Positions 1 through 9,028 of a stretch of 64,000 nt of DNA are shown one piece after another (position 1 is the first letter of the stretch; the number at the start of each line of letters is the position of its first letter). The notes under the pieces were generated by a model that saw only the letters and a program-made list of their open reading frames with translations, had not been told where the DNA came from and searched no databases. The DNA is from an uncultured Saccharospirillaceae bacterium (lineage in GTDB: Bacteria > Pseudomonadota > Gammaproteobacteria > Pseudomonadales > Oceanobacteraceae), in assembly GCA_947503895.1 (NCBI GenBank), contig CANNFT010000003.1:1-64000 (forward strand), in the 5' to 3' direction. The position numbers were made by a program, and so were the translations under genes.

Positions 1-1
1 T

Positions 2-78
2 GGACTGGTAGTTCAGTTGGTTAGAATACCGGCCTGTCACGCCGGGGGTCGCGGGTTCGAGTCCCGTCCAGTCCGCCA
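2..78 (+). tRNA. tRNA-Asp (GTC), copy 1
   Basis: The cloverleaf can be read directly. The 7-bp acceptor stem starts GGACTGG and closes with CCAGTCC, followed by G and an encoded CCA. The anticodon loop is CTGTCAC with anticodon GTC, and the T arm holds GGTTCGAGTCC. The gene is identical over its whole length to the copy at 310-386. It is the first member of an Asp-Val-Asp array whose promoter would lie outside the window. Confidence 0.97.
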
Positions 79-148
79 ACTTTATGCTTATATGTATAAG
101 GTGACTATCCGCTCAGGATATAAAACAGAGCACCATAATTTGATTTAT

Positions 149-224
149 GGGTGATTAGCTCAGCTGGGAGAGCACCTCCCTTACAAGGAGGGGGTCGGCA
201 GTTCGATCCTGTCATCACCCACCA
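149..224 (+). tRNA. tRNA-Val (TAC)
   Basis: The acceptor stem GGGTGAT pairs with ATCACCC, and CCA is encoded. The D arm reads TTAGCTCAGCTGGGAGAGC, the anticodon loop carries TAC, and the T loop is GTTCGAT. The gene lies between two identical tRNA-Asp genes and is probably cut from one precursor with them. Confidence 0.97.
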
Positions 225-242
225 CTTTATTTTTAAAGTGGT
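221..242 (+). other. Hairpin directly after tRNA-Val
   Basis: A perfect 9-bp stem (221-229 with 234-242) and a TTTT loop follow the tRNA, using its terminal ACCA as part of the left arm. No U-tract follows, so it is more likely a spacer or processing structure in the tRNA precursor than a terminator. This is inference from the sequence only. Confidence 0.5.
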
Positions 243-309
243 TCATTCTGGGAAACCAGGATAATTGTTAGAAATGAATGGTCTTTCGAGCATTCACTAA
301 AAATTGAGT

Positions 310-386
310 GGACTGGTAGTTCAGTTGGTTAGAATACCGGCCTGTCACGCCGGGGGTCGCGGGTTCGAGTCCCGTCCAGTCCGCCA
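310..386 (+). tRNA. tRNA-Asp (GTC), copy 2
   Basis: Identical to the tRNA-Asp at 2-78: GGACTGG/CCAGTCC acceptor stem, GTC anticodon, encoded CCA. The flanks add pairing potential: TTGAGT just upstream can pair with ACTCAA just downstream. A TTTTTT run follows at about 397, so this end of the array may also be where transcription stops. Confidence 0.97.
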
Positions 387-720
387 CTCAATATCTTTTT
401 TATCATTCCCTGTCACATATTTTTAACCTTTAAATATTACCCTCCTTTTAGCTGTTCAATAATACTGCTTGTCGCAGGTATCACTGCTTTTCATGAAGGT
501 CGGCCAGAAGATTGACGACAGATGCTTCAGCGCTGGCTAGGCTTGCGATACACGTCGTTTATTATTCAGTGTTTGATAGGCTATTCTATTCTTGATGTGG
601 TTGCCTTTTGAAAAAGCGAGTCTATGAGGTTCGGTTCTTAAAGGGCATTTTATATTTTGCTGCATCGCGCGTGCGGCAATTAGAGTGAGTGGTAAAACGC
701 AGACAAATAAGAGGTTAACT
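387..720. other. Intergenic, tRNA array to mini-gene
   Basis: No convincing gene. It begins with a T-run after the tRNA array and ends with the GAGG ribosome site (711-714) of the mini-gene at 721. A promoter for that gene should lie here, but I could not identify boxes with confidence. Confidence 0.5.
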
Positions 721-798
721 ATGAGTGATTTTGAAGATGAGTTGTTAGACGTCATTGAAGAGTTTGATGATGATATAGATGATGCATTTGAGCTTTAA
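721..798 (+). CDS. 25-residue highly acidic miniprotein, unknown function
   Basis: A 25-codon reading frame starts with ATG, six bases after a GAGG ribosome-binding sequence, and ends in TAA that overlaps the left arm of a strong terminator. Thirteen of 25 residues are Asp or Glu and none is Lys or Arg. The rest are mostly Phe, Leu, Ile and Val spaced as in an amphipathic helix. A ribosome site, a short acidic frame and a dedicated terminator together suggest a real small gene rather than chance. Function is unknown. It could be a charge-based binding partner, a DNA mimic or a leader peptide. I do not recognise a family. Confidence 0.55.
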   Translation: MSDFEDELLDVIEEFDDDIDDAFEL

Positions 799-824
799 AA
801 GGTAACCGAAGGGTTACCTTTTTT
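797..824 (+). terminator. Rho-independent terminator of the mini-gene
   Basis: A perfect 11-bp stem (797-807 with 812-822) with a GAAG loop ends in a run of six T. The stop codon of the 25-residue frame sits in the left arm, so the terminator belongs to that transcript. Confidence 0.9.
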
Positions 825-874
825 GCTTCTGCCTCACGAACAATTTGTCTCACGGCATAATGATCCATATTGAT

Positions 875-1900
875 TTATGATTTTAGTACCCGCTTCTTTC
901 TTCTGTATTGCCCTGGCGATTGATCTGTCCAACGTTTAAACGCTCTTTGATAGGCGGTTGGCGAAGAAAAGCCTAACAAATATGCAATTTCTCCGATGGC
1001 CAGATCGGTGTCTTTCATGTAACTCTCAGCTAACTCTTTACGGGTATTGTTCAGCAGTATTTGGTAGCTCGTATTGTGTTCTTGAAGCTTTCTACGCAAT
1101 GTCCATGGTGGCATACCTAAGCTATCGGCTACTTGCTCAATACTGGGCGTTTGACCCTCTAATAAAGGACTGATTTCATCCATTACCTTTTCACTGAGGG
1201 ATCGGTCTCGGGTGACTTGGGCCAGTCGTTCGTCGCATATCTTTTTAAGGTTTTGGAAAGCATTACTGTCACGTTGCAGCAAAGGCCACCCTAATGCCTC
1301 TTGCTTTAATATCAATGCGTTGCGCTCTTGATTAAATTTCACCGGGCACTGAAAAAAATCTTCGTAGGCTTGGCTGTAATGCGGCTCTTCAAATTCCACT
1401 TCGACGCGCTCGACCGCACCTTGTCGCCCGCATAACCACTCAATGATTCGATATTGAGCTGCCAGCACGGTATCGACAACAAATAAATTGTATTCGTTAT
1501 AAGGGCTAATGGAGTAAAAAGCGGCAACGCCTTTCTCGTTCTCAATAAAAAAAGTCGATTGGCCACGGCAATTTGTGCTGGAAAGCCGTTCGTAGTGCGC
1601 CATGACTTTGCAAGCGGCGGCGACGTCCTTTGCTGTCATGGCTAAAAAGCCTGTTAGGCCAAGCAGCGGCACTTTGACACGCTTCCCCATTTCTAAACCT
1701 AGATCAGGTCGATTAATCTGTTCGATGGCAGCGTAACCTAAGCGCATAAACCTTGGGATGCTGATGCGCCCTTCAGCTTGGTCCAGTTTGGACTCGGGTA
1801 GCCCGAATTGTTCGGTTAATAACTCGGGGCGTCCACCCAAATGCTGCAATGTTTCTAGCAGTGCTCGTGCATAACTAACAGAGATGTCGCCCAGTTTCAT
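875..1900 (-). CDS. AraC-family transcriptional regulator
   Basis: This 341-residue protein has the layout of AraC regulators with an Arabinose_bd-type N-terminal sensing domain (about residues 15-200). A double helix-turn-helix C-terminal domain (about 245-335) ends with the typical 'IAYLLGFSSPTAYQRAFKRW' signature. It is transcribed divergently from the fadH-like gene, with about 170 bp between the two starts. It may therefore control that gene, probably in response to a fatty acid or acyl-CoA-like ligand; that is inference from position. The start has no strong ribosome site but fits the family length. Confidence 0.9.
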   Translation of the reverse strand: MKLGDISVSYARALLETLQHLGGRPELLTEQFGLPESKLDQAEGRISIPRFMRLGYAAIEQINRPDLGLEMGKRVKVPLLGLTGFLAMTAKDVAAACKVMAHYERLSSTNCRGQSTFFIENEKGVAAFYSISPYNEYNLFVVDTVLAAQYRIIEWLCGRQGAVERVEVEFEEPHYSQAYEDFFQCPVKFNQERNALILKQEALGWPLLQRDSNAFQNLKKICDERLAQVTRDRSLSEKVMDEISPLLEGQTPSIEQVADSLGMPPWTLRRKLQEHNTSYQILLNNTRKELAESYMKDTDLAIGEIAYLLGFSSPTAYQRAFKRWTDQSPGQYRRKKRVLKS

Positions 1901-2074
1901 ATTGGAGTATTCGTCTTGGGTTGTTATTTTTGGTCAAATATTTGTTCAAATCGGATATTGTCGAATAGTACCAAGGAACCTAATGTGTAGGCTACTGGCA
2001 TACATGAACCTGATTGAAGGTTTGGCTACCGTCATACTTATAACAATAAAAATCGTAAAATCTCGGAGAGAGCA

Positions 2075-4099
2075 ATGTCTGATTACCAACACCTTTTATC
2101 ACCTTTGGATTTAGGATTTACCAAGGCCCGCAGCCGAGTACTCATGGGCTCAATGCACACCGGATTGGAAGAACGAAAGGGTGGCTGGGAGAGGCAAGCA
2201 GAATATTTCCGGCAGCGTGCTCAGGGCGGTGTTGGCATTATTGTAACGGGTGGTATTGGACCTAACGAAGAAGGTGTGGGAGTGCAGGGTGGTGCCATAC
2301 TAGTCGATGATACAGAGGTGCCCAATCATAAGCTGGTCACGGATGCTGTCCACGAAGTAGATGGGGCCCTAATATGTATGCAGATTCTCCATACAGGGCG
2401 ATATGCGTATAACAATAAGGCTGTCGCGCCTTCCGCGGTTAAATCACCGATTCACCCATTCCCCCCTAAAGAACTTGATGCCGATGGCATTGAAAAGCAG
2501 ATTCGAGATTTTGTCACCTGTGCCGCACTGGCTCAAAAAGCTGGTTATGACGGCGTTGAAATCATGGGTTCAGAAGGGTATTTCCTGAATCAATTTATAT
2601 GTAAGCGAACCAATAAGCGTGAAGATGAGTGGGGCGGTAGTTACGAAAATCGAATTCGCTTACCGATAGAGGTGGTGCGTAGAACACGAGAAGCGGTGGG
2701 TGAGAAGTTTATTATTATCTACCGTCTTTCTATGTTGGATCTCGTGGAAGAGGGCAGTACTTGGGAGGAAGTGGTTCATTTAGGGAAAGAAATTGAGAAA
2801 GCCGGTGCGACGATCATTAATACCGGTATAGGTTGGCATGAAGCTCGTATTCCGACGATCGCCACCAGCGTCCCTCGAGCAGCGTTCGTAGAAGTCACTG
2901 CCAGAATGAAAAAAGAACTCTCGGTGCCGTTGATTACAACTAACCGAATCAACACGCCAGAAGTGGCCAATGCGATCATCGCTGAAGGACAGGCAGATAT
3001 GGTCTCTATGGCTCGTCCCATGCTCGCAGATGCATTCTTTGTTAGTAAAGCGGCTGAGGGCAGGGCGGATGAAATCAACACCTGTATCGGTTGCAATCAA
3101 GCTTGTTTAGACCATGTATTCTCAGGTGGAGAAATTAGTTGTTTGGTGAACCCTTATGCCTGTAACGAGACTCAGCTCATTGATCAACCGCTAACGCTGA
3201 AAAAGAAAATAGCCGTGGTGGGCGCAGGCCCAGCAGGGTTGGCGGCAGCGACCACAGCGGCCAAACGTGGGCACGATGTCACTTTATTTGACGCAGCCAA
3301 AGAGATTGGCGGTCAATTTAATATAGCGAAACAGGTACCGGGCAAAGAGGAGTTTTTTGAGACCATTCGTTACTTTGGAAAAATGATCGAAAAAACCGGT
3401 GTTAATCTGCTTCTGAACACCAAAGCGGACGCGCACGCTTTAGTTGAGCAAGGCTTTGATGAAGTGATTTTGGCGACCGGTATTATTCCTCGTACCCCAG
3501 AGCTTGAAGGCATAGATCATCCGATGGTCCTGTCTTATTTAGATGTATTAAGAGACAAAAAACCAGTTGGAAAGCGTGTCGCGGTGATGGGTGCGGGTGG
3601 CATAGGGTTTGACGTTTCGGAATACCTGATACATGGCAGTGAATCACCCAGTTTGGATAAGCATGCATTTATGCAAGAGTGGGGTGTTGATTTAACCGTT
3701 GAAGCCCGCGGTGGATTGGTGCCACCTGTTATGGAACCCTCGGCTCGTGAGGTGTATTTGGTTCAGCGTAAAAAATCAAAAGTCGGAGCAAAATTAGGCA
3801 AGACGACAGGTTGGATTCATCGCACAACCCTTAAAAATAAGGGTGTTCACATGATGAATAAGGCAGAGTACTTAAAAATTGACGATCAAGGCCTCCATGT
3901 CAATTTAGACGGTGAATATCGCTTACTTGAAGTGGACAACGTCATTGTTTGCGCAGGCCAGGAGCCCAACCGAGACCTTCAGGCTGCCATTGAGCAAGCA
4001 GGTTTGCCAGTTCATCTTATTGGTGGAGCAGATGTCGCAGCTGAGTTGGATGCGAAGCGCGCGATTAAGCAGGGGACGGAATTAGCTGCGGCCATCTAA
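2075..4099 (+). CDS. fadH: 2,4-dienoyl-CoA reductase (NADPH), FadH-type
   Basis: The 674-residue protein matches the FadH/old-yellow-enzyme architecture. It has an FMN-binding TIM barrel (about 1-335, with the opening 'RVLMGSMHTGLEE' typical of FadH) and a cluster of cysteines for the 4Fe-4S centre (CIGCNQAC ... SCLVNPYAC). The C-terminal half binds FAD and NADPH and carries Rossmann motifs 'VVGAGPAGLAAA' and 'VMGAGGIGFDVS'. FadH removes double bonds of unsaturated fatty acids during beta-oxidation, using NADPH. A GGAG site lies seven bases before the ATG. The divergent AraC gene is the likely regulator. Length and motifs look complete. Confidence 0.95.
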   Translation: MSDYQHLLSPLDLGFTKARSRVLMGSMHTGLEERKGGWERQAEYFRQRAQGGVGIIVTGGIGPNEEGVGVQGGAILVDDTEVPNHKLVTDAVHEVDGALICMQILHTGRYAYNNKAVAPSAVKSPIHPFPPKELDADGIEKQIRDFVTCAALAQKAGYDGVEIMGSEGYFLNQFICKRTNKREDEWGGSYENRIRLPIEVVRRTREAVGEKFIIIYRLSMLDLVEEGSTWEEVVHLGKEIEKAGATIINTGIGWHEARIPTIATSVPRAAFVEVTARMKKELSVPLITTNRINTPEVANAIIAEGQADMVSMARPMLADAFFVSKAAEGRADEINTCIGCNQACLDHVFSGGEISCLVNPYACNETQLIDQPLTLKKKIAVVGAGPAGLAAATTAAKRGHDVTLFDAAKEIGGQFNIAKQVPGKEEFFETIRYFGKMIEKTGVNLLLNTKADAHALVEQGFDEVILATGIIPRTPELEGIDHPMVLSYLDVLRDKKPVGKRVAVMGAGGIGFDVSEYLIHGSESPSLDKHAFMQEWGVDLTVEARGGLVPPVMEPSAREVYLVQRKKSKVGAKLGKTTGWIHRTTLKNKGVHMMNKAEYLKIDDQGLHVNLDGEYRLLEVDNVIVCAGQEPNRDLQAAIEQAGLPVHLIGGADVAAELDAKRAIKQGTELAAAI

Positions 4100-4347
4100 G
4101 TACTGACAAAAACTGACTGCATCGACCACTTTTTACATTGACGCTATATAACCAATCGAAGTAAATAGCGACGTGTTCGATGCAGGGAGTTAACAGTTAT
4201 AGCTTGCACTTCAACACAACTACTTTATGACACAGCGACCACTCGGCCAGCGTCTGAGCTTCATTTCAACGAGATGTTATCGCGGTCACACTCTGACTTG
4301 ACTTTCTAGCCTAAACTCAGCATCACACTCTAAACAAACGATGACGA

Positions 4348-5427
4348 ATGGTTATGGGAACAGCATTGCAGGCAGCGGCGACGCATCAACCGTATTTTGG
4401 TCATGTTGAAGCATATTGTGTATTTAAAGATCGAGAGATTCTGCAAATACTCACTAAGCCTGAATATGAAGCCATTGCAGACGGTGATGCTGCTTTGAAA
4501 GGATTCAGTGGTAAAACTCAAGTAGCCTATGTTGTTGCTAATCAGCACCAACTGGTTCAATCATTGGTGTTGTTCTATTTACCGCTTGATGAACAGGGGT
4601 ATTGCCTCGACGGTTGGCAACTACCGCTTCATCGGTTGGCGGACACGGCGGGCCGTGGGCCAAATTTGGGCGGCGGTCGCATCCGCTTGGCCTGTCAAAG
4701 CCAGTGCTCCATATCTTGGCATGAAGACTCCCTTTGGGACCCATCTACCAGTACGTTTGTGGCGGTTAAGAAATCCATTGCCAGCGCATTTGATCGATTG
4801 GTTGAAGATATGATCGGCATTGCTGAGAGCAGTACTGAGCAATCGCCAATTGACGATGATGTTGAAAACCTTAAGCGTATTTTAAGAAATGAAGCTGCTA
4901 CGTACCGCAATCAACTTCAAAGTCTTCAGCAAGAAATTGAGCGTCAGCAGCTATTGAATGAGCGCTTGTTGCGAAAAGAGCAAAGGCAAACCGTGTCGGT
5001 GGAAAACCGCATAGATCTGCAAGTGCTGCGACAGCAGAATCAAGTGTTACAACAGCGTGTTCGAGAATTAGAAGTGGTCAATGAGAATTTGCATGCTCAA
5101 ATGTCTGTGCATCCAAATACGGGCACCGAAGATGTGAATCAAGACTTGATCGAACGCATGGCGCAAGCCGAAATGTTAAGTGTTGTCTTCCATGCTGGTG
5201 TGGGTCACATTAATTTGTCGTCTGCACAGGTGGAAGAATACTTGGAAGACCCAGAAGCCTATGCAGCACATCAAGTTTCCCTTAGTAAAGAGCAGTACCT
5301 TGAATGGAAAGGGCACCACGATAGACCTAGGTGTCAAACCTGTGACGGGCAAATTCCTATTATTGCGGATCCGAGTATTTTTGATCCTGAAATTGATGTT
5401 TACTGTGATCAGCATAAGCCTGTTTAG
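4348..5427 (+). CDS. Conserved protein with central coiled coil and C-terminal zinc-ribbon-like motif
   Basis: 359 residues. The N-terminal half (1-150) is globular with 'LPLDEQGYCLDGWQLPLHRL' and a Cys/Trp-rich stretch 'RLACQSQCSISWHEDSLWDP'. The middle (about 165-255) is rich in Gln, Glu, Leu and Arg in heptad-like order and should form a coiled coil. The end carries CQTC and, about 25 residues later, CDQH, a plausible metal site. I believe similar proteins occur in Pseudomonas relatives, where they are sometimes loosely labelled as chromosome-partitioning proteins, but no ATPase motif is present here. No signal peptide or membrane helix is seen. Function unknown. ATG codons at residues 1 and 3 are both possible starts. 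Confidence 0.8.
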   Translation: MVMGTALQAAATHQPYFGHVEAYCVFKDREILQILTKPEYEAIADGDAALKGFSGKTQVAYVVANQHQLVQSLVLFYLPLDEQGYCLDGWQLPLHRLADTAGRGPNLGGGRIRLACQSQCSISWHEDSLWDPSTSTFVAVKKSIASAFDRLVEDMIGIAESSTEQSPIDDDVENLKRILRNEAATYRNQLQSLQQEIERQQLLNERLLRKEQRQTVSVENRIDLQVLRQQNQVLQQRVRELEVVNENLHAQMSVHPNTGTEDVNQDLIERMAQAEMLSVVFHAGVGHINLSSAQVEEYLEDPEAYAAHQVSLSKEQYLEWKGHHDRPRCQTCDGQIPIIADPSIFDPEIDVYCDQHKPV

Positions 5428-5817
5428 TGGGCGAAAAATTCGCTGAGTAGACAGTCGAATTTGCAGATCGTCGGGTTCAATTTGCAGCGCTACCTTACAT
5501 TTTCGTGTGCCAGCTTTTACCTAGCTCAGCAGGGCTAGGTAATTTGCTCTCGCCGAACACTGTACCAACAATATCCGTTTAAAATATCTAAGTTCTTTAC
5601 GCTAGCGTCAGGCTAGGCTCGATCGCCACGCATCTTTAAATTGCTGCAGATTGGTTAGACTTTCGTTAACATACCTTTCGTATCCCAAATTCCCTTCGAG
5701 ACTCTTTGCTCACCTACAATTCGGTATGGATATTAGGCGGGAGCAGGGGGCTTGGTACTCCGGTTGTTGAGGCGCGGGAATTAGCCTCGAATTTTTATCA
5801 CTTGTCTCGACTATTCT
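5428..5817. other. Intergenic region with one hairpin
   Basis: No gene seen. A perfect 8-bp hairpin lies at 5518-5541 (TACCTAGC pairs with GCTAGGTA) without a following T-run. It could mark the end of the upstream transcript, but is not a standard terminator. Confidence 0.5.
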
Positions 5818-6726
5818 ATGATTAAACTCCAGTCCATTCCTATACAACCAGTTCACCTTAATCAATTAAATAAACGGGGCGTAACGGTTCATGTTAAGCG
5901 TGATGACCTGCTTCACCCTCAAATCAGTGGCAATAAATTTTATAAGTTAAAGCTCAGTCTTGATGAGGCGATGCAGTTGGGGCATTCAACTATATTAACG
6001 TTTGGGGGGGCGTACAGTAATCATCTTCACGCCACGGCGTTTGCTGGCCGAATGCTTGATATGAAAACGGTCGGCGTAGTAAGAGGGCAATATATTTTAC
6101 CGCTTAGTCCTACTCTGAAAGATTGCGTGAAATGGGGCATGGAATTGGTGCCAATGCGCAAGGATGCATACGCCCAAAAAGACAGTACCGCCGTGATCGC
6201 ATCATTAGAAAGCGCTTACCCGAGCGCCTATATTATTCCGGAAGGAGGGGAGTGCGAGTTGGGTGTGAGGGGAGCGGAAGCCATTTTAGAGGGTGTTGAT
6301 CAATCACTTTACGACTATATCGTAGTGGCTTGCGGGACCGGAACCACCGTTGCCGGTATCATTCGTGCGGCTAAACCTACCGTTAAAGTGATAGGGGTGC
6401 CTGTCTTAAAAAATGCCGAATGGATGTATCAAGTGGTGAAAAGCTGGCTACCGACTAATGAGAAACAAACAGGTCAGTGGGAATTATGGCTAGAAGAGCA
6501 TTGGGGAGGCTATGCCAAGCAGCCAGCGGAATTAATGCAAAAGATAAGTGAGATTTATACAGAGACTTCATTGCAATTGGATGGTGTCTATACTGGTAAG
6601 GCCTTTATCGCTTTATTGAATAAAATTCAAAATGGCATCATCCCATCAGGGTCTCGGGTTTTATTCGTGCATACCGGTGGCCTGCAAGGAAACCGATCCA
6701 GCACACAAATTGAGGCAGCGAAATAG
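5818..6726 (+). CDS. PLP-dependent deaminase, D-cysteine desulfhydrase / ACC deaminase family
   Basis: This 302-residue fold-type II PLP enzyme has the family motif SGNKFYK; Lys40 is the expected Schiff-base lysine. It is followed 27 residues later by Ser67 in 'GGAYSN', the same Lys-to-Ser spacing as Lys51/Ser78 of ACC deaminase. A glycine-rich phosphate-binding loop 'CGTGTTVAG' lies near residue 172. Members break down D-cysteine (to pyruvate, sulfide and ammonia) or 1-aminocyclopropane-1-carboxylate; sequence alone does not decide which. It is a single-gene unit, closed by a strong intergenic hairpin. The ATG lacks a clear ribosome site. Confidence 0.88.
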   Translation: MIKLQSIPIQPVHLNQLNKRGVTVHVKRDDLLHPQISGNKFYKLKLSLDEAMQLGHSTILTFGGAYSNHLHATAFAGRMLDMKTVGVVRGQYILPLSPTLKDCVKWGMELVPMRKDAYAQKDSTAVIASLESAYPSAYIIPEGGECELGVRGAEAILEGVDQSLYDYIVVACGTGTTVAGIIRAAKPTVKVIGVPVLKNAEWMYQVVKSWLPTNEKQTGQWELWLEEHWGGYAKQPAELMQKISEIYTETSLQLDGVYTGKAFIALLNKIQNGIIPSGSRVLFVHTGGLQGNRSSTQIEAAK

Positions 6727-6794
6727 CCCGCTCAATTCACTTCAATATTTGAATCAATGATTGCTAACCTGTGAAAGGCAATGAGGTAGCGCTG

Positions 6795-6841
6795 GTAGCC
6801 TGCCTAGCTTAATGCTTGCGCATTAAAACTAAGCAGGCTAC
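6795..6841. terminator. Strong hairpin between convergent genes
   Basis: About 20 bp of near-perfect pairing (GTAGCCTGC...AATGC with GCATT...GCAGGCTAC) around a TTGC loop, placed between a plus-strand and a minus-strand gene end. There is no T-run on either side, so termination is probable but not certain. Confidence 0.5.
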
Positions 6842-6900
6842 TGGCTCGAATGACTATGCCAATTGCTGGTCACAGTATTCGTTGAGGAGTGCCATATCGC

Positions 6901-7935
6901 TTAAGCGACTTCCGCATTCATTTCAGCAATGCGCTTACTGCGATACTGTGCAGGGCTCATTCCAACATACTTAATGAATATACGGTCCAGTGTGCGGCGA
7001 CCAGAGAAGCCAATTTTCATAGCGATTTGCTCGATGCTGTACTTATTATCAACCAGCATTTTTTTGGCTTCTTCGATGCGCGACTGAGTTAAGATCGATT
7101 TAAGGGATGTGCCTTCTTGCTGCAAGTGTCGATTCAGCGTACGTGAACTGATGTGGAAGAGTTCTGCAACTTCGCGCTGGGTAGCGCTGAACTCAATTCG
7201 ATTTTGCTGCAATGCCTGTCGAATTCTATCGGACAGTAAGGCGCGGTTGTTGATTTTCTCTGCCAGGTTTTTCACTTCTGTTTTTATCATATTCATAATG
7301 TGCGGATTTGATTGATGAAGTTGTTTGTCAAGCCAGAAAGCGGGAAATACAACAGACACTTCCTGACAGTTAAACCGGACTGGAGCGTGCAGCCATCTTT
7401 GATACGCCGACTCATAAGGAGGAGGCGAAAATGGCAGTAAGATTTGAGTAAGTTTGAATTCACGACCGCAAATGAGTCTGAGCCAATGGCAAAGGCCCGA
7501 AAGAATGTAATCATATCGAACCAACTTGCTATCATCCATGGCATCATGAATAGGGAACGATACTTTGACGCTTCCGTCGCCTTTACGACCAAACGTTGGC
7601 GGTGCTTCATCACTGAACAGGATATAGTAACGGTGGAGGAAAGTTAGGGCTTCACTCAGGGTTGAGCAACACATTAGAAGGTGTTGTAGCAGATTGTAGG
7701 AACGAGCCTCAAGGCTGCCCCCTGTCGAGAGACCTAGATCTGATTTGCCAGTCAATCTCGTTAAAGATGTAAATAATCGATCAACCTTTTCTAGAGTGAT
7801 TCGATTATCTGGGTCGGCTAAAACACGCGCATCGATTCCCGCCTGCTCAATGAGAGGTGAGGGATCAAAGCCAAGCATTTTAACGTGGCCTATTACTGGA
7901 TTAACAAGTGATACAGATAAGCAGTCGGATTTCAC
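6901..7935 (-). CDS. AraC-family transcriptional regulator
   Basis: 344 residues with an Arabinose_bd-like N-terminal domain (about 20-205) and a C-terminal AraC helix-turn-helix pair (about 235-335) ending in 'IAMKIGFSGRRTLDRIFIKYVGMSPAQYR'-like sequence. The start is a GTG preceded by AGGA-rich sequence. It is only distantly similar to the regulator at 875-1900, so this is not a recent duplication. The target is unknown. Neighbours are a PLP deaminase gene ending toward it and an outer-membrane protein gene behind it. Confidence 0.9.
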   Translation of the reverse strand: MKSDCLSVSLVNPVIGHVKMLGFDPSPLIEQAGIDARVLADPDNRITLEKVDRLFTSLTRLTGKSDLGLSTGGSLEARSYNLLQHLLMCCSTLSEALTFLHRYYILFSDEAPPTFGRKGDGSVKVSFPIHDAMDDSKLVRYDYILSGLCHWLRLICGREFKLTQILLPFSPPPYESAYQRWLHAPVRFNCQEVSVVFPAFWLDKQLHQSNPHIMNMIKTEVKNLAEKINNRALLSDRIRQALQQNRIEFSATQREVAELFHISSRTLNRHLQQEGTSLKSILTQSRIEEAKKMLVDNKYSIEQIAMKIGFSGRRTLDRIFIKYVGMSPAQYRSKRIAEMNAEVA

Positions 7936-8123
7936 CGTCCTGATCCTTAGTTGTTATTGTTATCTTACGGATCTTCTGTCCTGGCTTATGAAAATGCACA
8001 TTATGTGCCAGAAGAAATGTTAAAAAAGCAAGGCAGGCTGTTACTAGGTTTATTCAAGAATGAGTGGAAGGTGGCCATACTAATTGAAGGGGTTTGTTAC
8101 TATGGGTAACTAGGAGGTAACAA

Positions 8124-8237
8124 ATGTGGGGCGATAAGAAACTGTGTGGCAATTTAGTGTGCACTTTTAATCAAAGTGCACTTCAACAGTGGCTCCGATG
8201 CTCTCATACTGAACTTGAGGAAAGCCTTCAGCCTTAA
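8124..8237 (+). CDS. Possible 37-residue ORF antisense to the end of an outer-membrane gene
   Basis: A perfect ribosome-binding sequence TAGGAGGT sits five bases before an ATG that opens a 37-codon frame. Its last ~70 bases overlap the 3' end of the minus-strand gene at 8167-8907. The peptide has three cysteines and no recognised family. The exact ribosome site is the only strong evidence, and it could be chance. I include it because perfect sites at correct spacing are uncommon in this window. Confidence 0.3.
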   Translation: MWGDKKLCGNLVCTFNQSALQQWLRCSHTELEESLQP

Positions 8238-8907
8238 GAATGACGGATGATGCTTCAGTGCGCAATTTTAGCCAATCTAATGGGCTAAATACAAACCCGG
8301 CACCAAACCAATAATTTACTGCCCAATATTTTTTTCCGGTTTCTTCTATTCGACAATAATTTAAATGTCCGCATGGATTTAAATTTGCCGGTGTTTCAGA
8401 GGAACCATCTGGAAGAGGATCGCCATTGGAATCTAATGCCTCTCTCTCGCCATAAACCTCAATGCTATTGGTATCGCCTTGCCAAGCCAGCATGCTACCG
8501 CGTGCATATATATCTAACCAAGATGTATAAGCACCGTGCCATTTTAAGCCGACCCCTAAGCCTTTAACATGTATTTTACTGATACCTGTGTAGCTTCCTG
8601 CACTGCTATTTACCTCACCGAACCCAGTATTTTTAAACGTGTGTCTGTCATTATCTTCATCGGTGTCGTCTGTGTTTCCGGCGACAAAGATGGGGTCGTT
8701 ATACGATGATTCACCAAGGTCCACTAAATTCCATTCCAGATCTAGGTTAGGGTGGACTTTTGCCCCCCAATCTAACCGAATGCCATCATTCTCATGGTCA
8801 AGGTCGTTTGTGTTATTCAGGCTGGTGCCTAATCCAACATAATATCCTTCGCCATAAGCAGGCAGTGCAAGGGCTAATACGCAAAAGCTGGCGATGAAAC
8901 GTAGCAT
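8167..8907 (-). CDS. Predicted outer-membrane beta-barrel protein
   Basis: 246 residues with a clear signal peptide (about 1-19, ending at 'YGEG') and alternating hydrophobic/polar strands rich in Tyr and Trp. It ends in a beta strand finishing with Phe-Asp ('TVEVHFD'), as expected for an OmpA/OmpW-like 8-strand barrel, although the usual terminal Phe is one residue in. An acidic loop (about 75-95) is rich in Asp and Asn. One possible disulfide pair is visible (NPCGHLNYC). GAGG precedes the ATG. The substrate or role is unknown. Confidence 0.75.
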   Translation of the reverse strand: MLRFIASFCVLALALPAYGEGYYVGLGTSLNNTNDLDHENDGIRLDWGAKVHPNLDLEWNLVDLGESSYNDPIFVAGNTDDTDEDNDRHTFKNTGFGEVNSSAGSYTGISKIHVKGLGVGLKWHGAYTSWLDIYARGSMLAWQGDTNSIEVYGEREALDSNGDPLPDGSSETPANLNPCGHLNYCRIEETGKKYWAVNYWFGAGFVFSPLDWLKLRTEASSVILKAEGFPQVQYESIGATVEVHFD

Positions 8908-9028
8908 GATTGCCTCATTATTATTTTTGTTTTTTTTAGGGTGACGGCTGAATGATCATTAATGCTTGTCAATTGAGGCCATTCTAGCCGTGTAGAAGTG
9001 AATTGTCATTTCTAAATAGAATGCGCTG

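Noticed and set aside
537..755. 72-codon minus-strand frame
   Set aside because: No ribosome site or family, and it overlaps the better-supported acidic mini-gene.
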